In this document: positions 37,165 through 46,063 of the stretch, in pieces
How positions within the stretch are numbered: position 1 is the first letter of the stretch
Layout of the letters: every line of letters begins with the position of its first letter
Assembly: GCA_024743215.1 (NCBI GenBank)
Contig: JANSWZ010000006.1
Coordinates: 124,001 to 188,000, forward strand
Direction: 5' to 3'
From: Alphaproteobacteria bacterium
GTDB taxonomy: Bacteria > Pseudomonadota > Alphaproteobacteria > Rhizobiales > GCA-2746425
DNA length: 64,000 nt
Notes under the pieces: generated by a model
Told to the model about the DNA's origin: nothing
Databases searched by the model: none
What the model saw: only the letters and a program-made list of their open reading frames with translations
Program-made: the position numbers and the translations under genes

Positions 37165-37650
37165 TCATTCACATCCGCGCATCAACACATGCATTCTTTT
37201 GAGAACCATGAGCATAGTCAGCATAAAATTCATTCCAACAAAGTAGATAATCGGTTCGATCATCAACTGAATTGAGCCATCAATAAAAAATAGTACCGTG
37301 AGAAGTACAACAGCCAACAAACAAGACATTATTGCAAACGATATATTTGCAAAAGTTTGCCGAACGAGCCTAACTAGCATATCATCTTTTTCTCCATCAG
37401 ATCCCGTAATGCTATATATCAAAACAAGAACGTTGAATAAAAGTCCAGAAAAAATAGCAAATGCTGAAATAAGAGCCCCAATATAATCATCTCTTATATG
37501 GTAACCAGACAGGCTCACTATGATAGATAGAGTAGCTGGCAAAACCAACATCACGCAAAAATCTACTTTACTGTATTTTTGGGTTGATTCGTCTTTAAAT
37601 GTGGAAAAATGCTCAGTAATGATAACCAAAACATTTATTTTGGCGGTCAT
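37165..37650 (-). CDS. Four-helix membrane protein, RexB-like (candidate defence effector)
   Basis: A 161-residue protein with four predicted membrane helices at about 29-50, 54-81, 99-123 and 127-155, and a short charged cytoplasmic loop (G-S-D-G-E-K-D-D) between helices 2 and 3. In layout and size it resembles lambda RexB, a 144-residue four-helix ion channel, though the sequence is not identifiable as that family by eye. Its ATG overlaps the stop of the upstream gene (ATGA), so the pair is translationally coupled. AT-rich base use is unlike the neighbours. As a membrane depolariser it would be the effector of a two-gene system; this is inference. Confidence 0.55.
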   Translation of the reverse strand: MTAKINVLVIITEHFSTFKDESTQKYSKVDFCVMLVLPATLSIIVSLSGYHIRDDYIGALISAFAIFSGLLFNVLVLIYSITGSDGEKDDMLVRLVRQTFANISFAIMSCLLAVVLLTVLFFIDGSIQLMIEPIIYFVGMNFMLTMLMVLKRMHVLMRGCE

Positions 37651-38582
37651 AACCTGATCCCTCCGCGCCTTGCTAGATCCGTCACAATTTTGTTGAACTC
37701 GACTTCCAAGCTTTTGGGAGTGGGGTAACCGTCTGGGCCAATTACGACATCATTCGAAATATCAAAAGAAGAGGAGATGGAATCCGGCTTCGTGAGATTT
37801 ACCATCTTGATTTCTTCGCCAATACGAATTTTAGTTTTAACGACATCAAACCCATTATCATCAAATTCGAATACGTCCTCAAGTTTTCTCTCCCCCTTAG
37901 CAAATGCGATTAAACCATCTTTCTTTAAAATATTGGGAGCAAGTATGCCGGTTTTGGGCTGTATCGAGTAGACAAATTTTCCAGGATACGACTTATTGCC
38001 AGCACCAAACCTATCTGCGATATCTGAGGGTATTTCGTGCTTTTCAACAATTATCTCTTCAACTGAACCGTTATTAAGAAGCTGAGAAAGCGTGTCGGAC
38101 ACTGTCAGTTGCCTAACGTGCAATCGGTAGTTTGGATGCTGCGTTTCAAACAGCCCAACGACGGCAGTTTCGAAAATACCTTTAACACCTGCTAATCCCG
38201 TCTGCTGAAGGCACACTATGCCGCGTTTTTCACTATCTGGCACCGCAATGTGGAAGCAGAAAGGCTCTGAAAGGGCCTCCGATTTTTTCATCTTGTGAGC
38301 GGTTTTCCCATTGGTAGCTTCAATTATTTCACCAGCCTGCCCGTAATCTCCAGACATGAAACGTCCAACCAATGGACCACTGTTACTCTTGTTTAGTTCA
38401 ATTTTAAATAATTTCTCATGAATATTTAGTTTCTGATATTTTGAATACTTATTCAAAATACCAGAAATAACAGCTCTCAAAGAATTAACCCCATCAAAAT
38501 CTCCAAATCTAAGATTTTCACTTGATTTAGATCTTAATTTTCTGACCTCAATAAGGTAAGCTACAGCCCTACAACTCTTCAT
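37647..38582 (-). CDS. Cytosolic partner protein, RexA/DUF4747-like architecture
   Basis: A 311-residue protein without signal peptide or helices. I see no catalytic motif. The central part (residues about 110-185) alternates strands and helices in the same order as lambda RexA as I remember it: a hydrophobic strand F-C-F-H-I-A, then G-I-V-C-L-Q-Q-T-G-L-A-G-V-K, a helix, and the strand L-H-V-R-Q-L-T. The N-terminal third is lysine-rich and could contact nucleic acid. ATG 38582 is chosen because GGGGG precedes it by six bases; a TTG at 38594 adds four residues. It is upstream of, and overlaps, the membrane gene. Similar two-gene systems (RexAB, and Kiwa with a DUF4868 protein) act against phages. 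Confidence 0.5.
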   Translation of the reverse strand: MKSCRAVAYLIEVRKLRSKSSENLRFGDFDGVNSLRAVISGILNKYSKYQKLNIHEKLFKIELNKSNSGPLVGRFMSGDYGQAGEIIEATNGKTAHKMKKSEALSEPFCFHIAVPDSEKRGIVCLQQTGLAGVKGIFETAVVGLFETQHPNYRLHVRQLTVSDTLSQLLNNGSVEEIIVEKHEIPSDIADRFGAGNKSYPGKFVYSIQPKTGILAPNILKKDGLIAFAKGERKLEDVFEFDDNGFDVVKTKIRIGEEIKMVNLTKPDSISSSFDISNDVVIGPDGYPTPKSLEVEFNKIVTDLARRGGIRL

Positions 38583-39139
38583 ATAAACCCCCAAAAATCC
38601 TTATAATTTATTATATAATCAAATTATCAAAGCTTATGCTTTCTAAACACCCGTACTGACTTTCAAAACTGGATTTTTCTTATTCCACACACTAATCCCA
38701 TTCCAATAGGATAAGTGTGCAAAGTCGTGACAAAAACATACCAATAAGGAGGCAGTGATATGTTTGTTGGCGAATAATACGGTCAATAGACACACAACCA
38801 GGTCTATTGCTCTACACTGACACAATTGGTTAACCTCACGATTGGATTGTGCCAGTCGAATTCGACATCAAGCAATACCCTGGAATTGTTCTCCGAAAGA
38901 TTTCAACTTTTAGCAGTACAACATACTATAGAAATTTCCAATTGGACGGATGGGGATGTGATTCCATTCGGAGCCGTAGATCAACTTATCGATCTTATCT
39001 TAGCGCACACTCAACTGTTCAGCATAAGCATTTACGTACATTGCTGATCCCCACCAAACACCCCACCCCTTGCAAAAACCCACCAAATGTGGTGCAGACG
39101 CCCTCAATCATTTGAAAACGTCACAAAAGACAAAAATCC
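38583..39139. other. AT-rich intergenic region upstream of the two-gene island
   Basis: No convincing gene in 557 bases. The leftward promoter of the island is probably at 38602-38632 (minus strand TTGATA, 17 bases, then an ATTATA-type -10). A strong AAGGAGG at about 38746 precedes only a 5-codon frame (ATG 38760) and is not used by a longer gene. Frames of 73 codons (38826-39047) and 88 codons (38849-39115) lack starts with ribosome sites and recognisable content; they may be remnants. Confidence 0.4.
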
Positions 39140-39703
39140 ATGAAAATCAACGGTAATGAAATTCGCCCCGGCAATGTGATCGAGCATCAGAACAGTATCT
39201 GGGCGGCGGTCAAGGTTCAGCATGTCAAACCCGGCAAGGGCGGCGCGTTTGCGCAGGTGGAGCTGAAAAACCTGCTGGATGGCCGCAAGCTGAATGAGCG
39301 GTTCCGCTCGGCAGCAACGGTGGAGCGGATACGCCTGGAGCAGAAGGACTTTCAGTTCCTTTATGCGGAAGGCGATATGCTGGTATTCATGGACACCACA
39401 ACTTACGAGCAACTGGAATTGCAGGCCGAATTTGTGGGTGACCGCGCCGTGTTCCTGCAGGACGGTATGCAGGTGACCGTGGAAATGTATGAAGAGCGCC
39501 CCATTGGCGTGGCGCTGCCCGATCAGGTAACGCTGGAAGTGTCCGAAACCGAGCCCGCGCTCAAGGGTCAGACCATCTCATCCTCCTACAAACCGGCGAT
39601 CATGGATAATGGCGCACGCGTTATGGTGCCGCCTTTCATCACTGTCGGTGAGCGCATTGTGGTGGATACCAATGAGCTGATTTATCTGCGACGCGGCGAG
39701 TAA
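39140..39703 (+). CDS. efp: Elongation factor P
   Basis: A 187-residue tRNA-shaped protein that rescues ribosomes stalled at polyproline. The KOW-like first domain ends in [10 protein letters not shown], whose lysine (residue 33) is the position modified in many bacteria. The OB domains follow with Y-E-E-R-P-I-G-V and the C-terminal G-E-R-I-V-V-D-T. Base composition returns to the normal level of the window exactly here. The next gene starts 13 bases later. Confidence 0.95.
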   Translation: MKINGNEIRPGNVIEHQNSIWAAVKVQHVKPGKGGAFAQVELKNLLDGRKLNERFRSAATVERIRLEQKDFQFLYAEGDMLVFMDTTTYEQLELQAEFVGDRAVFLQDGMQVTVEMYEERPIGVALPDQVTLEVSETEPALKGQTISSSYKPAIMDNGARVMVPPFITVGERIVVDTNELIYLRRGE

Positions 39704-39715
39704 GGTTTTTCAGGC

Positions 39716-40507
39716 ATGGCACGCAGTGCACTTTTGAACATCATGGTTCAGGCCGCCACCAAGGCAGGCCGCAGCCTCACCCGCGATTTTGGCGAGGTCG
39801 AACAGCTACAGGTGTCCGTCAAGGGACCGGGGGATTTTGTCTCCGCAGCCGACACGAAGGCTGAAGAGATCATTGTTGAATCCCTGCAGAAATCCCGTCC
39901 TGACTGGGGCTTTCTGCTGGAAGAAGGCGGCGAGATCAAAGGCAGTGATCCGCTGCATCGCTGGATTGTCGATCCGTTGGACGGCACCACAAACTTCCTC
40001 CATTCACTGCCTTTCTTTGCGGTCTCCATTGGACTGGAGCGACAGGGGCAGCTGGTGGCCGGTGTGATCTATAACCCGATCACCGAAGAATTGTTCACCG
40101 CCGAAAAAGGTGGTGGCGCATTCATGAATGACCGGCGCATGCGCGTCGCCGCCCGCCGCAAATTGGCCGATGCCGCACTCAGCACCGGCATTCCCAATAT
40201 GGGCAGCAAGGCCCTTGGCCGCTATCTGGAAGAAGCAAAAGTCGCCAGCGCCCACGCATCAGCCGTGCGCGGTTTCGGCTCCGCAGCCATGAGCCTTGCC
40301 TATGTGGCAGCAGGTCGTCTGGATGGCTATTGGGAACATACGCTCAAGCCATGGGACATGGCAGCCGGCATCGTGCTGATCCGGGAAGCTGGCGGTTTCA
40401 TATGTGATATGTCCGGCGGTGAGCGCATGATGGAAACCGGCGGCATCATTGTCGGCAATGAAACCATCCGCGATTCCATCCGCAAAAACATCATTGAGCG
40501 AAACTAG
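39716..40507 (+). CDS. suhB: Inositol monophosphatase family protein
   Basis: A 263-residue magnesium-dependent phosphatase. Metal-binding motifs are intact: E-E-G-G, W-I-V-D-P-L-D-G-T-T-N-F (about residue 82) and W-D-M-A-A-G (about residue 220). It is of the SuhB group that cleaves inositol-1-phosphate and related sugar phosphates. It follows efp closely and is followed by an inverted-repeat element. Confidence 0.9.
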   Translation: MARSALLNIMVQAATKAGRSLTRDFGEVEQLQVSVKGPGDFVSAADTKAEEIIVESLQKSRPDWGFLLEEGGEIKGSDPLHRWIVDPLDGTTNFLHSLPFFAVSIGLERQGQLVAGVIYNPITEELFTAEKGGGAFMNDRRMRVAARRKLADAALSTGIPNMGSKALGRYLEEAKVASAHASAVRGFGSAAMSLAYVAAGRLDGYWEHTLKPWDMAAGIVLIREAGGFICDMSGGERMMETGGIIVGNETIRDSIRKNIIERN

Positions 40508-40545
40508 AATTTTTTAGCCAATTTGCAGGTTTAGGCTCATCCTAA

Positions 40546-40709
40546 GTGGACCCTCGGAACAAGTCCGAGGGTGACGTTGGGAGGGTGTGGCAACTCCGGT
40601 ACTAAGCTGCGTCTGCTGGGATCAGCTTACCGCACCTCTCCTACCATCAATTTGAGCCGATACCTGATACCGCCGCCGCCGTCATTCTCGGATTTATTCC
40701 GAGAATCCA
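40546..40709. repeat. Paired inverted palindromic repeats, copy 1
   Basis: Two palindromic units facing each other: CCCTCGGA-ACAAG-TCCGAGGG at 40551-40571 inside TGGA...TGAC, and TTCTCGGA-TTTAT-TCCGAGAA at 40685-40705 inside GTCA...TCCA. Separated by about 106 bases. It sits between the convergent suhB and L,D-transpeptidase genes. Similar pairs are at 42709-42850 and 50869-50959. Confidence 0.8.
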
Positions 40710-40718
40710 GACAACGTC

Positions 40719-41264
40719 CTAACCAATCCGCATTTTTGAACCACGCCGCGCAAAGCTGAGCGCGTGGTTCATGGTGGCGTGTGAAACCGCAATGCAGCCT
40801 TCTGTCGGGGTAAAGCCCGGCGCGGCAATGTGGAAGAAAATGGCACTGCCTCCGCCCGGCCTGCGCGGATGGATATTCTGGTCCAGCACCACAACCACAT
40901 CATATAATTGATCATCCCGCCACAACGTCTCATGACTGCCCGCAAAGGGCAGCGTTATGAGTTGATTGTAGCGCGCATCATGCGGGTCATCACACCAGCC
41001 ATCCAGCTCCAGCATGGGCCGCATCGGCAACTGCGTCACGGGCTTGGCCAGCCGGTCCGCCCGATAAAACCCGCAAAGCAGCGTGTAGGCCCCGGCAGGG
41101 CTGGCGCCATCGCCTTCGCGCTTTTGGGTGGTGATGCCACTGCGCCCCAGCGCACAGTCAAAACTGCGCCCGCCAAACTGCAACTGTCCTGTTGTCGCAG
41201 CCCGGTGCATGCATCGCACCTGAAAATCATGCTGCTGCACAGGATCAGGATCGGAAACCTGCAT
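40719..41264 (-). CDS. L,D-transpeptidase (YkuD) family protein
   Basis: A 181-residue protein with the YkuD catalytic block F-F-H-I-A-A-P-G-F-T-P-T-E-G-C-I-A-V, so the catalytic His and Cys are present. It lacks a signal peptide in the start used (ATG 41264, preceded by AAAGGG), which is unusual for an enzyme that should act on periplasmic peptidoglycan; the longer frame from 41351 does not add one either. A cytoplasmic or atypically exported role is possible. Confidence 0.78.
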   Translation of the reverse strand: MQVSDPDPVQQHDFQVRCMHRAATTGQLQFGGRSFDCALGRSGITTQKREGDGASPAGAYTLLCGFYRADRLAKPVTQLPMRPMLELDGWCDDPHDARYNQLITLPFAGSHETLWRDDQLYDVVVVLDQNIHPRRPGGGSAIFFHIAAPGFTPTEGCIAVSHATMNHALSFARRGSKMRIG

Positions 41265-41457
41265 AAAAAACCCTTTCCATCCCTTCACGCCCCCCTCACA
41301 GTGATTTGACAAAATGTCACCGCATCCACAGGGCACGCTTGCTTGCGCCATATTTCAAACAATGTTCTAAGACTGTTAAGCTTTTAACTCAATCGGACGT
41401 TTGAATTCCAACAACGCCCTGCTAGTTTCCCTGCCAGTTTCGGTGATGAGGCCCCTG

Positions 41458-42141
41458 ATGAATGAACGTAAAATTCTGATCGTCGATGATGACACAGATC
41501 TGCGCGAAGCCCTTGTAGAGCAACTTGCGCTGTATGAAGAGTTTGAGATTGCCGATGCGGACACAGCCGCCACCGGCATGGCCGCGGCACGCGATGGTCG
41601 GGTCGATCTGATGGTGATGGATGTGGGCCTTCCCGATATGGATGGCCGCGAGGCGGTGAAACTGCTGCGCAAAAACGGCTTTCGTGCCCCCATCATCATG
41701 CTGACCGGCCATGACACCGATGCCGACACGGTGCTGGGTCTGGAAGCGGGTGCTAATGATTATGTGACAAAACCCTTGCGGTTTGCTGTGCTGCTGGCAC
41801 GTATTCGCGCTCAGTTGCGCCAACATGAACACAGCGAAGACGCCACATTCTCCATCGGCCCTTATAATTTCCGTCCAAGCGCAAAGCTGCTGACCACCGA
41901 AGGCGGTGACAAGGTGCGCCTGACCGAAAAGGAAACAGCCATTTTGAAGTTTCTGCATCGTGCTGGTGACAAGGTTGTCACGCGCGATGTCTTGCTTCAC
42001 GAGGTCTGGGGCTATAATGCTGGTGTAACGACCCATACGCTGGAGACCCATATTTATCGCCTCCGCCAGAAGATCGAGGATGACCCGTCAAATGCGGAAA
42101 TCCTTGTCACTCAGGATGGTGGCTATAAGCTGGTTCCTTAA
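41458..42141 (+). CDS. cenR: OmpR-family response regulator, CenR-like
   Basis: A 227-residue regulator: receiver domain at residues 5-118 with D-D-D near the start, phosphoacceptor aspartate in V-M-D-V-G-L-P-D-M-D-G-R-E and conserved K-P-L; winged-helix DNA-binding domain at about 130-225 ending in V-T-T-H-T-L-E-T-H-I-Y-R-L-R-Q-K. The sequence is that of CenR of alphaproteobacteria, the cell-envelope regulator of Caulobacter. ATG 41458 is used, with GAGG six bases upstream. No histidine kinase is adjacent. Confidence 0.82.
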   Translation: MNERKILIVDDDTDLREALVEQLALYEEFEIADADTAATGMAAARDGRVDLMVMDVGLPDMDGREAVKLLRKNGFRAPIIMLTGHDTDADTVLGLEAGANDYVTKPLRFAVLLARIRAQLRQHEHSEDATFSIGPYNFRPSAKLLTTEGGDKVRLTEKETAILKFLHRAGDKVVTRDVLLHEVWGYNAGVTTHTLETHIYRLRQKIEDDPSNAEILVTQDGGYKLVP

Positions 42142-42215
42142 GTCCTGAACAACGGGATATTTGGGTACGAACTGTAGGTAACACGCATTAGGCACCACAT
42201 TGGGAAAGACATGTT

Positions 42216-42671
42216 GTGACAATCGAGCGCGACATTGAGGCACTGCGTCAGGTAATGATGTTTTCAGAGCTGAACAGCGAGCAGTTGCGTCTGCTTGCCT
42301 TCAGCGCGGAATCCGTAAAACTGGCCCCCAAGGAAATCCTGTTTCAGGAAGGCGATGTCGCCGGCTCCGGCTTTGTTGTTACCGAGGGCGAGATTCAGCT
42401 GCTTCAGCGCAGTGATGGAAGGTCCGTCTCTGTGGGCCGCTTGGGTCAGGGCTCGGTGGTCAATGAGCTGGCTTTAATCAGCGAAACATTGCGCCCGGCA
42501 ACAGCCATTGCCACCCAGGCCAGCGAAGTCATCAAAATTCGCCGCTCGCTGTTCGGCCGCTTTATCAATGAATATCCTGATATTGCCGTGCGGCTGGAAC
42601 AAAGCCTGCGCGGACGGCTCCAGGAAACCATCGGCCAACTGAAACGCGCCCAGCGCTCGCTGAAATACTAG
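42216..42671 (+). CDS. Cyclic nucleotide-binding domain protein without HTH
   Basis: A 151-residue protein consisting of a Crp/Fnr-type cNMP-binding fold: K-E-I-L-F-Q-E-G-D-V-A, G-E-I-Q-L-L, and L-G-Q-G-S-V-V-N-E-L-A-L-I (phosphate-binding region), then a C-terminal helix. The helix-turn-helix of true Crp/Fnr regulators is missing. Begins with GTG 42216. It follows the CenR-like gene on the same strand after 74 bases. Confidence 0.8.
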   Translation: MTIERDIEALRQVMMFSELNSEQLRLLAFSAESVKLAPKEILFQEGDVAGSGFVVTEGEIQLLQRSDGRSVSVGRLGQGSVVNELALISETLRPATAIATQASEVIKIRRSLFGRFINEYPDIAVRLEQSLRGRLQETIGQLKRAQRSLKY

Positions 42672-42708
42672 GGTCTGGATTCAACGCTCCATCTGCGCGC
42701 TACGGCCT

Positions 42709-42850
42709 GTGGATTCTCGGAACAAGTCCGAGAATGACGGCGGTGGGCGGCATGAGCTGTTAGCGTGAAATGTTGGCGTGAGACGTTGCGGTAAAACCAG
42801 CCTGGTTCACGCGCTTAACCGTCTCCCTCGGACTTGTTCCGAGGGTCCAC
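42709..42850. repeat. Paired inverted palindromic repeats, copy 2
   Basis: TTCTCGGA-ACAAG-TCCGAGAA at 42714-42734 (inside TGGA...TGAC) and the inverted CCCTCGGA-CTTGT-TCCGAGGG at 42825-42845 (inside GTC...TCCA). Located between the convergent cNMP-protein and MarR genes. Confidence 0.8.
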
Positions 42851-42861
42851 GCCGCCCAAAA

Positions 42862-43317
42862 TCACCGCTGCTCCAGATGATCCAGCCCGGATATCAGCGC
42901 ATTTGACGGGCCCTCCCCCAGCGCCTGCAACACATCCGCTTCAAATTTTCTGGCTTCCTCTATCAACGCTGCATAAACACGCCAGCCCTTTTTCGTCAGG
43001 GCCAGATGCTCGATACGCCGGTCAGCCCCGTCACTGGTACGCGCCAGCCATCCGCGTTGCTCCAGCGACACCACCGCACGGCTGACCTTGGTTTTATGCA
43101 TTGAGGAATGCTGTCCGATAAAGGTGGCGGTCACCGTGCCAAATTGGCCAATCGTGGCAAAAGCCCGCCATTCCGGCCGGGTCATGCCGGTATGTTTCTT
43201 GTAAATATCGGCAAATTCACGGCTCATGATTTCCGCAGCCCGTGCCAGACGGTAGGGCAGAAATTCTTCCAGCTTCAAAACCGTCTCAATTTCAGGTGCA
43301 GATGCCTGTTTTCCCAT
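42862..43317 (-). CDS. MarR family regulator, probably of homogentisate genes
   Basis: A 151-residue winged-helix regulator: helices around F-L-P-Y-R-L-A-R-A-A-E-I, DNA recognition region F-G-T-V-T-A-T-F-I-G-Q-H-S-S-M-H-K-T-K-V-S-R-A-V, and wing G-W-L-A-R-T-S-D-G-A-D-R-R. It is divergent from hmgA with 113 bases between the starts, which contain an inverted repeat. An HmgR-type local regulator of tyrosine/homogentisate catabolism is the natural reading. Confidence 0.85.
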   Translation of the reverse strand: MGKQASAPEIETVLKLEEFLPYRLARAAEIMSREFADIYKKHTGMTRPEWRAFATIGQFGTVTATFIGQHSSMHKTKVSRAVVSLEQRGWLARTSDGADRRIEHLALTKKGWRVYAALIEEARKFEADVLQALGEGPSNALISGLDHLEQR

Positions 43318-43346
43318 GACCGGTTCTCCCCCTCGCGCCGGTTGAT

Positions 43347-43377
43347 AGTTACATTTTCAATTGTTACAAATGAAACT
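43347..43377. promoter_or_regulatory. Inverted repeat between marR and hmgA, candidate operator
   Basis: Arms AGTTACATTT and AAATGAAACT (one mismatch) separated by 11 bases, with a direct repeat GTTACA at 43348 and 43363. It lies in the divergent promoter region, suitable for a MarR dimer. Confidence 0.55.
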
Positions 43378-43430
43378 AATAAAATCAATTGCGTGCGCGC
43401 CCCGGCGCGTCACCCAAAAGGGGATGGAAA

Positions 43431-44777
43431 ATGTCGGACCAGACCGCAGACAAGCCTGCCGCTGCATCAAACGCCGTCAGCTATATGCCCGGCTTTGGCA
43501 ATGATTTCGAAACCGAGAGCCTGCCCGGTGCCCTGCCCCAGGGCCAGAACAGCCCCCAGAAATGCGCTTATGGCCTCTATGCCGAGCAACTATCCGGTTC
43601 GCCCTTCACCGCACCACGCGGCACCAATGAACGCTCATGGCTCTATCGCATCCGCCCCAGCGTGCGCCACACCAGAGACTTTGTGGCGGTTGCGCGCCCG
43701 AACTGGAAAACAGCGCCCATTCATCTCGATAAAGCCCCCCCTCTTGGCCAGTATCGCTGGGACCCGGTGCCAATGCCGGACAAGCCTGTGAATTTTCTGG
43801 AGGGCCTTCAAACTGTCACAACAGCTGGCGATGCGCAGGGCCAGTCCGGCATGGCGTCTCACATCTTTGTCTGCAATGCCCCCATGGTGGATGATTACTT
43901 CTTCAACGCCGATGGGGAATTGCTCATTGTGCCGGAGATGGGTGCTTTGCGCATTTTCACGGAAATGGGCATCATGGATGTGGCATCCGGCGAAATTGCC
44001 CTGTTGCCACGCGGCATGTTCTTCAAGGTGGAACCACTGACAAAGAGTTGCCGCGGCTATGTCTGCGAGAATTACGGAGCCAAATTCACGCTGCCGGATC
44101 GCGGCCCCATTGGCGCAAACTGCCTTGCCAATCCGCGTGATTTCAAAACTCCTGTCGCCGCTTATGAAGACAAGGAGACCCCCTGCCGCGTCCACGTCAA
44201 ATGGTGCGGCTATTTCTATCAGACCGAGATCGGCCATTCACCACTGGATGTGGTGGCCTGGCACGGCAATTACACGCCTTACAAATACGATCTGGCCACC
44301 TTCTCGCCGGTTGGAGCCATCCTGTTCGATCATCCGGACCCATCCATCTTTACCGTCCTCACAGCCCCCTCAGGCGAAGAGGGGACAGCCAACATCGATT
44401 TCGTGATTTTCCCGCCACGCTGGATGGTGGCCGAACACTCCTTCCGGCCACCCTGGTATCACCGCAACATCATGAGCGAATTCATGGGGCTTATCTGCGG
44501 CCAGTATGATGCCAAGGAAGAGGGCTTTGTGCCCGGTGGCTTCAGCCTGCACAATCTGATGCTGCCCCACGGACCGGATCTGGATGCCTTTGAAAAAGCC
44601 GCCAATGTGGATTTGAAGCCGGTCAAGCTGGACGACACCATGGCCTTCATGTTCGAAACCCGCTTCCCGCAGCAGGTCACCGATCTGGCGATGCAGATGC
44701 CAACGCTGCAAAAGGATTACATTGATTGCTGGGCGGGTCTGAAAAAACATTTCAACGGCACCAAAGAGGGTTGCTGA
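43431..44777 (+). CDS. hmgA: Homogentisate 1,2-dioxygenase
   Basis: A 448-residue iron dioxygenase that opens homogentisate to maleylacetoacetate. Clear family segments: [12 protein letters not shown] at the start, [21 protein letters not shown], and N-F-L-E-G-L; the C-terminal half has [20 protein letters not shown] with an iron-binding His region and [13 protein letters not shown] 43431 follows GGGATGGAAA. No maleylacetoacetate isomerase gene is in the window. Confidence 0.96.
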   Translation: MSDQTADKPAAASNAVSYMPGFGNDFETESLPGALPQGQNSPQKCAYGLYAEQLSGSPFTAPRGTNERSWLYRIRPSVRHTRDFVAVARPNWKTAPIHLDKAPPLGQYRWDPVPMPDKPVNFLEGLQTVTTAGDAQGQSGMASHIFVCNAPMVDDYFFNADGELLIVPEMGALRIFTEMGIMDVASGEIALLPRGMFFKVEPLTKSCRGYVCENYGAKFTLPDRGPIGANCLANPRDFKTPVAAYEDKETPCRVHVKWCGYFYQTEIGHSPLDVVAWHGNYTPYKYDLATFSPVGAILFDHPDPSIFTVLTAPSGEEGTANIDFVIFPPRWMVAEHSFRPPWYHRNIMSEFMGLICGQYDAKEEGFVPGGFSLHNLMLPHGPDLDAFEKAANVDLKPVKLDDTMAFMFETRFPQQVTDLAMQMPTLQKDYIDCWAGLKKHFNGTKEGC

Positions 44778-44822
44778 GTGGTCCCGTGTGTTGTGGTGGC
44801 ATGCGTTCCCGATGCGCCTCGG

Positions 44823-45392
44823 TCAGCCGCCCATTTGCCAGGTTTTTACCGCTTCGACCGGCCACAAAAGCATCAGCACATTCAGCGCCAGCCCGTCGCG
44901 GATGATCCACATGGTTACCGCTTCAAACACCAGCACCAGCATCACCGTGGCGGCAACGGGCAAGCGCCGCGCCAGGTAGAACCCCAACAGCATAGCAAAA
45001 ATATCAGAGACGGAATTCAGCACGGAATCGCCAAAATAATCCAGCGAAATGGTCACTTCACGGTAGCGTTGAATGACGTAATTCGTGTTCTCGGCAATCT
45101 CCCAGGCCGCCTCCAGCGCAATCGAAATCAGCGCCTTGTTGCCAACAGAGCCCCTGCGCCAGACCAGCCACAGCACGAAATAGAAAATCATGCCGTGGAT
45201 CATGTGGGACGGCGTATACCAATCGCTGATGTGCTGGGAGCTTTCCGAACTCAGCGCATCCGCATGCCACAATTTGATGGTGCCGCAACTGCAGATCGGC
45301 TCGCGCCCCATCAGCAGCAAAATGATGGCAGTGCCGACAATCAGCCCCAGACCAATCAGAATGTGTTTGGACCGCATCCAGGTAAATCCCAT
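44823..45392 (-). CDS. DUF2585 (UPF0314) membrane protein, copy 1
   Basis: A 189-residue integral membrane protein of four to five helices. Family core: P-I-C-S-C-G-T-I-K-L-W-H, S-S-E-S-S-Q-H-I-S-D-W-Y-T-P-S-H, and S-L-D-Y-F-G-D-S-V-L-N-S-V. Two close cysteines (C-S-C) and several histidines suggest a metal or heme site. It follows copy 2 with six bases between them and shares the same layout, so the pair is a tandem duplication. Function unknown. Confidence 0.85.
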   Translation of the reverse strand: MGFTWMRSKHILIGLGLIVGTAIILLLMGREPICSCGTIKLWHADALSSESSQHISDWYTPSHMIHGMIFYFVLWLVWRRGSVGNKALISIALEAAWEIAENTNYVIQRYREVTISLDYFGDSVLNSVSDIFAMLLGFYLARRLPVAATVMLVLVFEAVTMWIIRDGLALNVLMLLWPVEAVKTWQMGG

Positions 45393-45398
45393 CTGACT

Positions 45399-45992
45399 CT
45401 ATTGCCCCCACTGCCAAGCGCGCACCGCATCCATCGGCCAGATCAGCATCAATGTGCTAAGACCAAGACCATCGCGGATCAACAGCATCATGCTGCCTTC
45501 CAACGCCAATGCAAGCACAAGTGTCGCATAGATCGGCAGATACCGTGCCAGCACAAAGCCAGCCATCATGGCGAACAGGTCAAACACGGAATTGATGATA
45601 CTGTCGCCCAGATAATGCTGCGATACGGTGACAATGCGAAACCGTTCTATGACAAAATTCGTGTTCTCGACAATCTCCCACGCAACCGCCGTCAGCGTGC
45701 CGATGGCAAACCGCGTTTCCAGGGCCATACCTGGCCAGAAACGGGCCAGCAGCGCATAGGCCAGAATGCCGTGCAACATGTGCGAGAAAGTATAGAAATC
45801 GGCCACATGCTGAGAATTCTCGTAGCTGAAAACCTCATGCTGCCAAATCTTCACGGTGCCGCAAAAACAAATCCAGTCGCGACCCATCCACAACAGCAGC
45901 AACGCCGTGGCCAGGGTGACAAGAAGTGCACCGACAATCACGGGACCCACAGCCAAATGCGTGTTTTTGAGAGAAGGCGTCGACAAATGCAC
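45399..45992 (-). CDS. DUF2585 (UPF0314) membrane protein, copy 2
   Basis: A 197-residue paralogue of the downstream gene, with I-C-F-C-G-T-V-K-I-W-Q-H, S-Y-E-N-S-Q-H-V-A-D-F-Y-T-F-S-H and S-Q-H-Y-L-G-D-S-I-I-N-S-V in matching positions. The second helix region is more alanine-rich. It is the first gene of the two-gene leftward unit between hmgA and the FAH-family gene, both of which run rightward. Confidence 0.85.
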   Translation of the reverse strand: MHLSTPSLKNTHLAVGPVIVGALLVTLATALLLLWMGRDWICFCGTVKIWQHEVFSYENSQHVADFYTFSHMLHGILAYALLARFWPGMALETRFAIGTLTAVAWEIVENTNFVIERFRIVTVSQHYLGDSIINSVFDLFAMMAGFVLARYLPIYATLVLALALEGSMMLLIRDGLGLSTLMLIWPMDAVRAWQWGQ

Positions 45993-46063
45993 AAAAGTCC
46001 CCGAACATCACCCCAAGAATTCCTTGCAGACCCTGCAAGACAATCAAGAAGGAAAAATGGCGA

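Noticed and set aside
37165-38582. Assignment of the two-gene island to Kiwa (KwaA/KwaB)
   Set aside because: Kiwa normally has the membrane gene first, and I do not see the DUF4868 pattern; the order and layout fit RexAB better. A profile search would decide.
38826-39115. Two short frames (73 and 88 codons) upstream of efp
   Set aside because: No ribosome site, no recognisable content; left as possible remnants in the intergenic note.
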